NCBI GenBank assembly: GCA_020638695.1
Contig: JACKIB010000012.1
Coordinates: 1 to 64,000 of the forward strand
Origin: Planctomycetota bacterium
GTDB lineage: Bacteria > Planctomycetota > UBA1135 > UBA2386
Reading direction: 5' to 3'
Length of the DNA: 64,000 nt
Position numbers and translations under genes: made by a program. Shown here piece by piece: positions 8,239 to 17,156 of the stretch (positions are counted from its first letter, which is position 1; each line of letters opens with the position of its first letter). Under the pieces are notes generated by a model. The model ran no database searches and was not told the DNA's origin. It saw only the letters and a list, made by a program, of their open reading frames with translations.

Positions 8239-11238
8239 CTACTTGGCCGACGCGTCGGGGGGAGGCCGCTTCAAGGTTACCCTGGCACGGATCACCTTGT
8301 CGCCCCGCACCGTCCACAGCTCGACCGTCTTGCCTTCCTTGGTCGAGTTCGCGCGAACGAAATCGCGCAGCGCCTTCAGTGTGCGGATGTGGTCCAACAC
8401 GTGCCGATCGGCGAGGTGGATCTCGCGCACCGTACGGCGCACGCCGATGACCACGTCGCCCTTCTTCATGTCGAGCCCGCCTGCAACCGCATCCGGATGC
8501 ACCTGGGTCACCAGCAAGCCGGCTTGCATCCCCATGGGCGGCTCACCCGCAGTGTCGCCAGTGTGCTCGCGGTACGCGGTCGTCCACGCGGTGTTGAGCA
8601 ACTCGCGGGCCTGGTGAGCCGTCACCTCGCGGGCGGCGAAGTTCGCCCGCTTGAAGATCGTCCACGCCGTGTCGCTGAGCGGATGGATCACGATGCCCAC
8701 CTTCTGGTCGCCGCGCTGCAGCTCGACGCGGAACGGCACGAACGGCTCCGCCCCACGGGTCATCTTCACCAGCTGCACCTTGTTCGACAGCTTCTCGCCC
8801 TGGGCCGAGAGCAGCAAATCTCCGACCTTCACTCCTGCTTCCGCAGCGGGACCGTAGTCGGTCACCGCCTTGACGAACAGCCGGCCTTTCTGGTCGATGC
8901 TGGCCTCCATACCGAGGAACACGCTGCGCATCCGCTCCGAGGACAGCAGCGTGCTGTGGAACTTGGCGCGCACGTAGTTCACCGGGATCGCGAAGCCGAT
9001 CTTCGCCTGGCTGTGATCGCCGGCGCTGTTGATGCCGATCAGATCGCCGTTGAGGTCGATCAGAGCACCACCGCTGTTGCCGGGGTTGATCCCCGCGTCG
9101 GTCTGCAGCAGACCACGGAACAACCGCGCGCGTCCCTTGATCATGATGTCGCGCCCCTTGGCGGACACCACCCCGGCGGTGACCGAGTTGGAGAAGCCGT
9201 GCGGATTGCCGACGGCAATCGCCGTCTCGCCCACCGCGATCGCATCCGAGTCACCGAGGCGGATGCACTGCAGTTGCTCGCCCTCCCCGAGTCGCAGCTG
9301 CAATAGAGCCAGATCGTCGCCACGCGATGTACTCAGCACCTCGACCTCGTACTTCTTGCCGTTGCCGAGGCTGACGAACACCTTGTGGTCCTTGCGCGGC
9401 GACCCATCGGCGTAGACCGCCGCGTCGACCACGTGCCAGTTGGTCAGTGCCAGCCCGGTCGGATCGATGATCACGCCGGAGCCCTGGCCCAGCAGCCGGA
9501 AGTCCTTGTCGTCGGCGACCTCCGGGAAGAGCTCCGACATGAAGCCGGTTCGCTTGGTGCCGGTCTTCTGCGTCTTGACGAACACGTTGAGGAAGCAATC
9601 GGCGTGCTTCGCCACTACCCGGCTGATCCCCGAGCCACAGGTGTTCTCGCGCGCCTTGGCGTCGACCTTTGGTGTAGCGCACAGCGGGCCATCCTTCGCC
9701 GCCAACTCGCCGAACTCGCTGCGGAACGCCTCGCGAATCCAGTTGCTGGGCAGCGCGAACCCCAAGGTCGAATCCTGGGTCTTGGCCTCGGCATCGTGGC
9801 TCGCCTTCATCTCGACGTTCTCCACCGCGGCCGCACTGTCGGCGATCCCGAGCAGCATCCCGTCACGCCCGAGCAGGGGCCCGCCACTGTTACCACCGTG
9901 GATGTAAGCCCCGGTTTGGAAGTAGCCCGCCGACCGCCGGTGTTGGCTGGCCGACTCCCCTTCGCGCGGTAGCGACGACAGCAGTCCGACGCTGGCGCTG
10001 ATCGCCGAACCGTAGCGATTGCCGAGCACGATCACCCGTTCGCCGAGTATGGCGGCATCCGAGTCACCCAGCGCGACGAACGGCACCTTCTCGCCCTTGG
10101 GAAGTTCCAGCCGCAGTAGTGCCACGTTCTTCGCGGCACGCTTCGCGACGGTCTTGGCTCGGTAGACCTTGCCCGAACGCAGAGTCACGATCAGCTGTTC
10201 GCCGACGGCCACGTGAGCGCTGGTCAACACCAATCCCGAAGGGTCGACGAGCACCCCCGAGCACAGCTTGTCGTTGGCGAACTTGCCGTACGGGTCGACG
10301 AGTTCCGGCTTTGGCATGTCGGCCAGCGAACCGTCGCGCACCGACACCACGGCGTCGCAGTACTGCCGCGCAACACCGGCCAGCCCAGGCTTGACGGGAT
10401 CATCCTTCTGCGCCACTCGAGCCAGCGCCTTGGCGAACGACTGGAATGCGACGTGGGTTCGCAGCGCGAAACCGAAGCTGTTGCGCGCCTCGAGCTTCTC
10501 CTGCTCGGAGGCATCCTTGCCGGCCGGCGGGCGCACCTTCGAGCTGTTGACGATCGCCACCAGCCGACCATGCACATCGAATACGCCTCCGCCGTCCGCT
10601 TGCCGCTTCATGTTGGCATCGCTGAGCAGCAGTCGGTCCGGTTCAACGGGCTTGTCGACCACGACCACCGGCCCCTGCGCAACGGTTGCCGAACCCACGA
10701 AGTTGGCGTAGATCGTCTCGTCCGGGCGCGCGACCACCAGCAGTGTCTCCCCGGGCGACACCTTGCGGCTGTCCGCCACCTCGACCGCGGGCAGGGTCGT
10801 GCCGTCTTCCAACCCGACCTGCAGCAGCGCGAGGTCGTGCACACCGTCCTGCCCGATCACTTTGGCGGGCAGCTCCTCGCCCTTGGCGGTGCGGACCATC
10901 ACCTTGTGCGTGGGGCGCAACACACCGTTCTTGTCGAACGCGTCGCGCACCAGGTGCAGGTTGGTCAGCACCAGTCCCGAGGACGAAATCGTCACGCCGG
11001 AGCTATCGCGCTGCACGCGGAACTCGCCGGCGATCTTGACCAACACGTGGACGACCGAACTGCCAGCCCGCTGGAAGGTCTGCAACGTCGGCGTGTTGCG
11101 CACGGCTCGCTCGGCATCGGTCAGCTCGGGCGGACGCAGCAACGAGAAGGTCGGAGACTGGGCGGGCAGCGCCATCGCACCGCCCAGCAGCATCCCGGCG
11201 AACAACCGGGTGGCCCGGCGAGGGAAGAGGTCGTTCAT
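8239..11238 (-). CDS. Exported multi-domain trypsin-like (HtrA/DegP-type) protease, three protease domains plus PDZ
   Basis: A 999-residue protein starting at the ATG at 11238 with a signal peptide; the reading frame continues upstream only as a shadow of the previous gene. Three S1C-type protease domains follow. Domain 1 has His95 (TNLHLV) and Asp135 (HDLALLQV), but the GNSGG position reads ADGGG with Asp215 for Ser. Domain 2 has His342 (TSAHVA) and Ser451 (GNSGGPL), but KNVALL with Asn371 where Asp is expected. Domain 3 is complete: His602, Asp642 (GDDLALL) and Ser722 (NPGNSGG). Then come one clear PDZ domain (GPAAEAGVKVGDLLLSAQG) and a second PDZ-like unit (PDAVAGGLDMKKGDVVIGV). It probably acts in periplasmic protein quality control. 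Only domain 3 is predicted to be normally active. Confidence 0.88.
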   Translation of the reverse strand: MNDLFPRRATRLFAGMLLGGAMALPAQSPTFSLLRPPELTDAERAVRNTPTLQTFQRAGSSVVHVLVKIAGEFRVQRDSSGVTISSSGLVLTNLHLVRDAFDKNGVLRPTHKVMVRTAKGEELPAKVIGQDGVHDLALLQVGLEDGTTLPAVEVADSRKVSPGETLLVVARPDETIYANFVGSATVAQGPVVVVDKPVEPDRLLLSDANMKRQADGGGVFDVHGRLVAIVNSSKVRPPAGKDASEQEKLEARNSFGFALRTHVAFQSFAKALARVAQKDDPVKPGLAGVARQYCDAVVSVRDGSLADMPKPELVDPYGKFANDKLCSGVLVDPSGLVLTSAHVAVGEQLIVTLRSGKVYRAKTVAKRAAKNVALLRLELPKGEKVPFVALGDSDAAILGERVIVLGNRYGSAISASVGLLSSLPREGESASQHRRSAGYFQTGAYIHGGNSGGPLLGRDGMLLGIADSAAAVENVEMKASHDAEAKTQDSTLGFALPSNWIREAFRSEFGELAAKDGPLCATPKVDAKARENTCGSGISRVVAKHADCFLNVFVKTQKTGTKRTGFMSELFPEVADDKDFRLLGQGSGVIIDPTGLALTNWHVVDAAVYADGSPRKDHKVFVSLGNGKKYEVEVLSTSRGDDLALLQLRLGEGEQLQCIRLGDSDAIAVGETAIAVGNPHGFSNSVTAGVVSAKGRDIMIKGRARLFRGLLQTDAGINPGNSGGALIDLNGDLIGINSAGDHSQAKIGFAIPVNYVRAKFHSTLLSSERMRSVFLGMEASIDQKGRLFVKAVTDYGPAAEAGVKVGDLLLSAQGEKLSNKVQLVKMTRGAEPFVPFRVELQRGDQKVGIVIHPLSDTAWTIFKRANFAAREVTAHQARELLNTAWTTAYREHTGDTAGEPPMGMQAGLLVTQVHPDAVAGGLDMKKGDVVIGVRRTVREIHLADRHVLDHIRTLKALRDFVRANSTKEGKTVELWTVRGDKVIRARVTLKRPPPDASAK

Positions 11239-11249
11239 CGCGTTCGGCG

Positions 11250-12170
11250 TCACTTTCCTTCCTTGACCTTCTCGTTGGCTTCGAGGCGGGCGATACAGAG
11301 GTCGATCACCTTCTCCTGGTGCACCAAGTAGTAGAGGATGTAGCGCACGAACCGTTTGTAGGCCTCGGACTGCTGTTTCTCGATGTCCTTGTACGGCGCG
11401 TCGAGCCCCTTGTTGACGTCTTCGCTCAGCGCGACCGCCTTCTTGAGCGACGGGAACTCGCGGTAGACGTCCTTGAACAACGCGGCGAATTCCTTCCGGT
11501 CGGTGCGCGGCTGCCCCTTGCACTGGAACGTCTGCAGGGCGCTGATCAGCTTCTCGACGTCGGCCTTGGTCTGCTTCAGCTGCGCCAGCTTGACCTGCCC
11601 GACCTTGCCGCGGAACGCCGACTGCACCAGTCGTTTGCCGTTGCACACTTTGCACGGCATGCCGGCCTCGCCCTTGCACGAGCTGCACTTCTGCGGCTTC
11701 TTGCTGCCTCCGGTGATGGAGATGCCACCCTTGTTGCCACACAGGTAGCAGATGAACAGCGAATGCCCGTTGCAGCCGGGACACACCGCCCATTCCAGCT
11801 CGTCGAACAGCCGCCCCTTGCCCGCGCAGTAGTGGCACGGCGCCTTGCGGCCGTTCTTGAGCTTGCACTCGGGACACTTCTCGGGCTTCTCGTGGACCGC
11901 GCAGTGCTGGCATTTCTCCAGCTTGCTGCCCTTGCACGCCGGACAGTTGCGCGCCGGGGTCTTGTCCCACTGTTTGAGCCCCTTGCTGTCGACCTTGGTG
12001 ACGAGCACCACCGGCGGCATCGATTTCTCGATGTCCTGGATCATCTTGGTCTGCTGCTTGGGCGGAGGAGCCTTCACGTCGGGCTTGGCCTGCGCTAGCG
12101 AACCGAATGCGAAGACGGCGGCGCTGAGCGCCACCAGAACGATGCGGGTGAACGGGTCTCGGATCATCAT
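11250..12170 (-). CDS. Exported DnaJ-type zinc-finger (CxxCxxxx) repeat protein
   Basis: A 306-residue protein with a signal peptide (IVLVALSAAVFAFGSLAQA). Residues 75 to 185 hold eight or so CxxC knuckles, several in DnaJ central-domain style (CPACKGSK, CQHCAVHEK, CPECKLKNG, CHYCAGKGR, CPGCNGHS, CYLCGNKGG, CSSCKGEAG, CKVCNGKR). There is no J domain. The C-terminal 100 residues are helical and charged. An extracytoplasmic DnaJ-like zinc finger is unusual. It ends 11 bp before the multi-domain protease and starts 41 bp after the upstream TPR/CAP-like gene, so the four genes probably form an operon. A chaperone or adaptor role for the protease is an inference from order only. Confidence 0.82.
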   Translation of the reverse strand: MMIRDPFTRIVLVALSAAVFAFGSLAQAKPDVKAPPPKQQTKMIQDIEKSMPPVVLVTKVDSKGLKQWDKTPARNCPACKGSKLEKCQHCAVHEKPEKCPECKLKNGRKAPCHYCAGKGRLFDELEWAVCPGCNGHSLFICYLCGNKGGISITGGSKKPQKCSSCKGEAGMPCKVCNGKRLVQSAFRGKVGQVKLAQLKQTKADVEKLISALQTFQCKGQPRTDRKEFAALFKDVYREFPSLKKAVALSEDVNKGLDAPYKDIEKQQSEAYKRFVRYILYYLVHQEKVIDLCIARLEANEKVKEGK

Positions 12171-12211
12171 CCCAAGGTGGTGAGGCCGTGCCGCGCGGAG
12201 CGGCTCGAGGA

Positions 12212-14479
12212 TCAGTGGGAGTAGGTGGCGTTCAGGCTCTCGAGGCGGTCTCCGTACTTGAAGTTCCAGACCACGGTCACCTTGGCGCCCTTGCGAATCG
12301 GCGGGATCGGATAGAAGACGACCAACCCCGGCGACGCGGTGCGCCGGTGCGTCCCGTCGTCGGCGATGTGCAGCAGTCCCGGCGCGTCCTCACGGTCGTT
12401 GACGCGCACCCGGCACTTGATGCCCATGTCGTGCAGTTTGGTGGTGTTGCCGAAGTGCAGACTGAGCGGGAAGCCGACCTCCTCGAGGTCTCCCTTGCCG
12501 TGCTTGGTGAGGAACGCCTTGAGCTCCGGGCCGAGGTCGGCGACCTTCACCGAAGCGGGGACACGGCCCATGCCGTGCTTGGGATACAGGTGGAACTGCT
12601 GGGCGCGCGGGGTCACCAGACCCTGCACCACGTTGAGCACCAACACGTCCTTCTCTTGGTAGATGCCGATCGTCTTGAGCGTCGCCACCATGAACAGGTC
12701 GCGGTAGCCCGGGTAGCACATCCACTCGGCGAACACCTTCTTGGGGTCGCGCGCGCGGGTGCTCACCATCGCCATCTGCGCGAACATGTTGCCCTCGTGC
12801 GTCGAGCCCGGCAGCTGCGGATCCTGCCGCTGCTCCTGGTCCGGACCCTGCAGATTGTTCTGCAGCAGGTAGTCGGCGTGGTGCTTGCAACGACTGGAGA
12901 AGCGCGCGCTCCAGTTGACCGGCGCGGCTCGGTAGGTCTTCTCGCGCACGTGGTTGATGGCGTTGAGCCACTTCTTCACCGAGCTGCTGACCGACAGCAT
13001 CGGATCCTTGCGGTCGTTGATCGCACGCATCACCGGGGTCGCGCCGGTGAAGAAGTCCTTCCACTCCTTGTCGAGCTGGGCGAGCGAAACACCCGCCTCC
13101 GTCGTGAAGTTCTTCTCGATGTCGATGACGTTCTTGAACTTCGTCATCTGACTGAGGTGGCGCAGCAGCGTCGGATCACGCAGCAGCAGGTAGTGGCAGA
13201 ACGACCACGACTTGATGCGCATCTGATCGTCGAACTTGTCGGCCGTGATCAGCGGCAGCCGCACTGCCGGCAGATTGGCCTTCTTCCACGCCTGCTCGAC
13301 CGCGAGTTCGTTCCACATGTCCATGTCGGGGCTGAACTTCGCGATCTCCTCCTCTTCGGTCTGCGTGCCGATCTGCTGCTTGCGATCGACCAGGAACCGG
13401 CGGTTGTTGCGCAGCAACATCCCGACGAAGGTGTGGCCGATCCCCTCGCTGAGTGCGGCCCCGCCGAGCACCGAGTAGCTGCGCGCCACGCTGCGCACCG
13501 CGCCATCGCACACGCCCTTCTTCGAGGGTGCCGCCGAGACCCCGAGGTTGCCGATCTGGCAGCCGCTGGTGTACTCCTTGGTGAACTCGAAGTCCTCCTT
13601 GGTGCGGAACGAATCGCGGTTGGCGTTGAGGATCTGATCGTAGGTGTCCTTCGACTTGAAGAACGCGTACTGGGTGCTCGACCACTTCGAGGTGTCCCCG
13701 AGGAACAGATTCTCGTAGCCCTCGAACGCTGCCTTCACCAACTCGTAGGCGCGCTCCGCCCACACGCCGGCGTCGCGCAACGTCTCTTCGTCGTAGTCAC
13801 CGCGCAGCACGAAGTGCTCGGTCTTCACACTGATGTAGTCGACCTTGGCTCGCTCCAATACAGGGTGCTTGTCGGTGTCCGGAAGGCGCGTGACCTTGTG
13901 ATCCGCGACACCCTGCTTCTTCGCGACATCGGCGAGCTTGACGCCCCGCTGGAACAGCTTCTGCTCGACGGAGGTCCCCGATAGCCCGTCCTTGATGCCG
14001 ACCAGCTCCAGACCCTTCTTGGCGTCCTCGTCATCCGGGGTGAACCGCAGGATGCTCTTGTAGTGGTACTGCGCCATGTCGGTCCGGCCGGCGGTGGCGT
14101 ACTTGCGCGCCATCTCCTTGTGCGCGTACACCAGGTCCGACGACAACTTGATGTAGTCGTTCATCAACGACTTGGCGGCGCTCGGGTCGGGCTTGTCGAC
14201 CTTGGGAAACTGGAAGCCGGGGACCGGCTGCCACACCGTCCCGACCTTGCGGTTGCCGAGCGCCTTGTTCGCGTCGGCGCTGTCGGGGTCGTACTCCGAC
14301 AACACCATCAGGTAGGTCAGTTTGGCCTTGTGCGGGAAGCCCTTCTTCAGGGCCTTGTTGGCGAACGCAACCAGCTTCTTGGCCTGTGCGGCGCGGAAGG
14401 ACTTCTCGTCGTCGGTCTGAGCCGCGACCGCGGCACTGATCAGCAGAACGGCGACGCTGGCGGAGAGAAAACGGTTCAT
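12212..14479 (-). CDS. Exported TPR / CAP-like protein of unknown function
   Basis: A 755-residue protein; the ATG at 14479 begins a good signal peptide (RFLSASVAVLLISAAVAAQ), whereas the upstream in-frame start would place it internally. Residues 20 to 160 look TPR-like (LVAFANKALKKGFPHKAKLTYLMVLSEYDP; MARKYATAGRTDMAQYHYKSIL). A middle segment resembles peptidase-related DUF1570 proteins (TEHFVLRGDYDEETLRDAGVWAERAYELV), but the expected HExxH is replaced by GIGHTF. Around residues 530 to 630 a segment (LNAINHVREK, PVNWSARFSSRCKHHADYLLQNN, STHEGN) matches the pattern of a CAP/SCP domain. Function is unknown. It is the first gene of the four-gene minus-strand run. Confidence 0.72.
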   Translation of the reverse strand: MNRFLSASVAVLLISAAVAAQTDDEKSFRAAQAKKLVAFANKALKKGFPHKAKLTYLMVLSEYDPDSADANKALGNRKVGTVWQPVPGFQFPKVDKPDPSAAKSLMNDYIKLSSDLVYAHKEMARKYATAGRTDMAQYHYKSILRFTPDDEDAKKGLELVGIKDGLSGTSVEQKLFQRGVKLADVAKKQGVADHKVTRLPDTDKHPVLERAKVDYISVKTEHFVLRGDYDEETLRDAGVWAERAYELVKAAFEGYENLFLGDTSKWSSTQYAFFKSKDTYDQILNANRDSFRTKEDFEFTKEYTSGCQIGNLGVSAAPSKKGVCDGAVRSVARSYSVLGGAALSEGIGHTFVGMLLRNNRRFLVDRKQQIGTQTEEEEIAKFSPDMDMWNELAVEQAWKKANLPAVRLPLITADKFDDQMRIKSWSFCHYLLLRDPTLLRHLSQMTKFKNVIDIEKNFTTEAGVSLAQLDKEWKDFFTGATPVMRAINDRKDPMLSVSSSVKKWLNAINHVREKTYRAAPVNWSARFSSRCKHHADYLLQNNLQGPDQEQRQDPQLPGSTHEGNMFAQMAMVSTRARDPKKVFAEWMCYPGYRDLFMVATLKTIGIYQEKDVLVLNVVQGLVTPRAQQFHLYPKHGMGRVPASVKVADLGPELKAFLTKHGKGDLEEVGFPLSLHFGNTTKLHDMGIKCRVRVNDREDAPGLLHIADDGTHRRTASPGLVVFYPIPPIRKGAKVTVVWNFKYGDRLESLNATYSH

Positions 14480-14627
14480 GGGATGTCGTGGTCTTCCTGT
14501 GGTGCGGGTCCACATCGTCCGTGGCACGCGCGGGGGGCACGTCGGGGCGGGTGCGCGCCGATGGGTCACTGGCCCGAGAATTCACTGTGCCCGGCGGTCC
14601 AGGGAATGCCAACCGGGGTGCCTTGTT

Positions 14628-15395
14628 TTACCGCAAGCCGAGCACGGGGTGCACTTGCGGCAGCACGCGCACCGCGAAGCCGGCGCGCCGCGCTGCTGCG
14701 CTGACCCGGGCGACGCGCTCCGGCGGGCAGCGGCGGGTCGCGGCGCCGAACGGGGTGACCGGCTGAAGGACCACCACGATCCGCTCACGGAAGGTGCGCA
14801 ATCGCTCCCAAGCGTCCGCCAGAGCGGACTCGTCGAACGCCGCGGTGAGCACCAGCTTGACGTCGATGGTGGCGGACCGGTCGGCGGCGATCGCGACACA
14901 CTCGGCAGCCCGCAACCCGGCCGCAGCCGCGTCGCCTTCGAGCAGGGTTCCCGGCAGCTTGTAGTCCGCACTCAGGTGATCGACCTGGTCGATGCAGCGC
15001 GCCAGCGCCGCGGGATCGAGTGCCGCGGTTTCCAGCGCGAGTCGACCGCCACCAGCGCGCCACGCCGCACCGAGCTGCCGCACGAACTCCGGGTAGAGCA
15101 GGGGCTCACCGCCGGTGACCGAAACCCACTCCGGCGCGCCGAAGCGGCTGGCGGCCGAGCTTTCGCCAACGAGCTGCGCGGCGCGCTCCGCCGTGACCGG
15201 GTTGTCGTGTTGGGTAGCTGCCCCACCGACCTCGACGGGGAACTGCTTCGGCACCACGTAGCTGTTCGGCGTGTCGCAGTAGCCGCAGCGGATCGGGCAC
15301 ACCGCGACCCGGACGAAAGTCGTCGGCACCCCGACGTGGCGGCCCTCGCCCTGGATCGAGGTGAACACCTCGATCAGCGGCGCCTTCGCGTTCAT
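14628..15395 (-). CDS. queE: 7-carboxy-7-deazaguanine synthase QueE
   Basis: A 255-residue radical-SAM enzyme converting 6-carboxy-tetrahydropterin to 7-carboxy-7-deazaguanine in queuosine precursor synthesis. The N-terminal hallmark FTSIQGEGRHVGVPTTFVR is followed by the radical-SAM cluster C33xxxC37xxC40 (CPIRCGYC) and DT. Later blocks are VSVTGGEPLLYPE and the substrate-region segment VDHLSADYKLPGT. QueE normally acts as a dimer in the cytoplasm. Its ATG overlaps the stop of the upstream aminotransferase in an ATGA arrangement, so the two are translationally coupled. Length is slightly above the shortest QueE types. queG is also in this window, but not in the same operon. Confidence 0.9.
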   Translation of the reverse strand: MNAKAPLIEVFTSIQGEGRHVGVPTTFVRVAVCPIRCGYCDTPNSYVVPKQFPVEVGGAATQHDNPVTAERAAQLVGESSAASRFGAPEWVSVTGGEPLLYPEFVRQLGAAWRAGGGRLALETAALDPAALARCIDQVDHLSADYKLPGTLLEGDAAAAGLRAAECVAIAADRSATIDVKLVLTAAFDESALADAWERLRTFRERIVVVLQPVTPFGAATRRCPPERVARVSAAARRAGFAVRVLPQVHPVLGLR

Positions 15396-16522
15396 CGCGG
15401 GCGGCCGCGGCGCTCGGCGATCCCGTTCAACGCGTGGATGCCGCGCGACAGGTCCTCGTCGGTGACCGCGAACGACAGCCGGAAGTGGGTGTCCCGCGCC
15501 GAGAACGCACTGCCGGGCACCACCAGTACCTTCTCGGCGAAGCACGCATCCAGGAACGCCTTCTCGCCCATTCCCGAGGGGATCCGCGGGAACGCGTAGA
15601 ACGAGCCCGCCGGCGGAACCAACTGGTAGTCCGGGTGCAAATCGGCGACCAGGCGATTGCGCTTGGCGTGGTACTGCTCGATGTAGCCGCTCATGTCGAG
15701 GTCGAGTGCGACCTCGGCGATGGCGTACTGGAAGGGCGCAGGCGCGCAGACGAACGAGAACTGCTGCAGGGTCTTCATCCCGTCGAGCACGTCGGCGGGG
15801 CCGGTCGCGTAGCCCATCCGCCAACCGGGTACGCCGTAGGTCTTCGAGAACCCACCGAGCTGGATTACGCGGTCGTAGCAGGACACCGGTGAGGCGTAGG
15901 TCGGCTCGTAGACGAACGCGTCGTAGATCTCGTCGGAGATCACGTAGGCGCCGACCCGCTCCGCCGCGCGCACCAACACACCGACCTCTTCCTCGGTGAG
16001 CACCCCGCCGGTCGGGTTCGACGGCGAGTTGAGGAACACCACCTTGGTCCGCGGCCCGACCAGCTGCTCGATCTGTGCCGCGTCGATGTGGAAGCGCGGC
16101 TCGCGGTCCGGATAGGTGTCGTAGTAGCGGATCTTCGCCCCGACCAGGTTGGCCAGGATCCGGTACATCATGAAGCTCGGGTCCGGCAGCAGGATCTCGT
16201 CGTCGGGATCCAGCAGGGCGAAGAACGACAGCAGGATGCCGCCGGAGACGCCGGAGGTGAGGAAGCAGCTGTCCGGCCGGCGGCCGTAGCGTGCTTCGAC
16301 GCGGTCGAGCAGCCGTTGGTTTAGCTCCGGCAACCCCTGCGTCACGGTGTAGCGGTTGTGCCCGGCGCGCATCGCCCGGCACGCCGCCTCGACCAAGGCT
16401 TCGGGAGGGTCGTAGTGCGCCTGCCCGATCGAGAAATTGATCGGGTCGTCCATCGTCGACATGAGCTCGAAGATGCGGCGGATGCCGCTCGGCTCGACCC
16501 GGCTCATGCGCTTTGCCAGCAT
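15392..16522 (-). CDS. PLP-dependent aspartate/aromatic aminotransferase (class I/II)
   Basis: A 376-residue fold-type I aminotransferase. Recognisable elements are the N-terminal substrate loop NFSIGQAHYDPP, the cofactor segment FLTSGVSGGIL, NSPSNPTGG with Asn169, SDEIYDAF with Asp197, the Schiff-base Lys227 in GGFSKTYGVPGWRMGY, and an arginine-bearing C-terminal block FRLSFAV. The ATG at 16522 was taken because it gives the family's usual N-terminus; a second Met five codons on is possible. The specific substrate (aspartate, an aromatic amino acid or another) cannot be fixed from sequence. It overlaps queE by 4 bp. The link to queuosine synthesis is only positional. Confidence 0.87.
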   Translation of the reverse strand: MLAKRMSRVEPSGIRRIFELMSTMDDPINFSIGQAHYDPPEALVEAACRAMRAGHNRYTVTQGLPELNQRLLDRVEARYGRRPDSCFLTSGVSGGILLSFFALLDPDDEILLPDPSFMMYRILANLVGAKIRYYDTYPDREPRFHIDAAQIEQLVGPRTKVVFLNSPSNPTGGVLTEEEVGVLVRAAERVGAYVISDEIYDAFVYEPTYASPVSCYDRVIQLGGFSKTYGVPGWRMGYATGPADVLDGMKTLQQFSFVCAPAPFQYAIAEVALDLDMSGYIEQYHAKRNRLVADLHPDYQLVPPAGSFYAFPRIPSGMGEKAFLDACFAEKVLVVPGSAFSARDTHFRLSFAVTDEDLSRGIHALNGIAERRGRPR

Positions 16523-16832
16523 GGGACTAGTGTGTGTCAGCCTGTTGCGGGTTAGGGGGGTGGAACCGGCCCGGACTATCCGAGCGCTCGGGATGGCGCA
16601 AGCACGCGATCGACGCCTCTGGGAAACACCCCGCTGGCAGCGAGTCGTTCTCCGGTGCCGCGGCGATCGATCGCCTGGGTGAACGCATCCGCGCATCGAT
16701 GTCGACGCGCGGGCTGCGGCGCCGTGGGGTCGCGTCCAGCGCGGCACCGCCAGGCTTCGCGGTGCTTCACCCCATCGTGAAAGACGCGTCGAAGCGATGC
16801 CGCGCGCGGGCTGCGCCGATCGGATGGGGCAT
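16523..16832. other. Intergenic region upstream of the aminotransferase
   Basis: About 310 bp with no convincing gene. It should hold the promoter for the aminotransferase-queE operon and the 3' end region of the small basic protein transcript. No strong terminator or operator symmetry was recognised. Confidence 0.4.
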
Positions 16833-17054
16833 CTACCCCTTCTTGTCGTCGGTCTTGGCAGCGGCCGCTTCGGCCTTCATCTGCTTCTTGGACTTGACCT
16901 TGAACCGGGTGCGCACCTTGGGCAGCCCGGTGACCGGGTCGCCCTCGCTCCACTGCCCCACCTTCTGCAGGGCGGCGATGCGCTCGACGCGGGTCCAGAC
17001 GTTGCGCTCGCCGGCGAGCGCGCCGGCGACCTTCAGGCTCGAATGGATGGACAT
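16833..17054 (-). CDS. Small basic protein of the PVC group (TIGR04137-like)
   Basis: A 73-residue protein starting MSIHSSLKVAG. It matches my recollection of the 'small basic protein' seen in Verrucomicrobia, Chlamydiae and planctomycetes: MSIHxSLK, then RNVWTRVERIAALQK, GQWSEGDPVTGLPKVRT, and a lysine-rich end. It is cytoplasmic, with no signal or membrane segment. Its role is unknown to me; a ribosome or nucleic-acid association has been assumed from charge. The start at 17054 is set by this N-terminal motif; an upstream in-frame ATG adds 11 residues lacking similarity. Its presence is one of the better phylogenetic markers in the window. Confidence 0.85.
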   Translation of the reverse strand: MSIHSSLKVAGALAGERNVWTRVERIAALQKVGQWSEGDPVTGLPKVRTRFKVKSKKQMKAEAAAAKTDDKKG

Positions 17055-17156
17055 GGCTGGGGAGGATCGGCTGGAAAGTTCAGGCAATGGCCGAACCGAG
17101 AGCGGAAGCCCCTGGGTCGGACCCCGTTCAGCCGGCCGATGCGCGAAAGCGCTAAC

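Noticed and set aside
11239..11970. N-terminal extension of the multi-domain protease
   Set aside because: This stretch is the zinc-finger gene read in another frame; a signal peptide begins at the ATG at 11238.
12188..13984. 598-residue plus-strand frame
   Set aside because: Shadow of the exported TPR/CAP-like gene; no recognisable motif.
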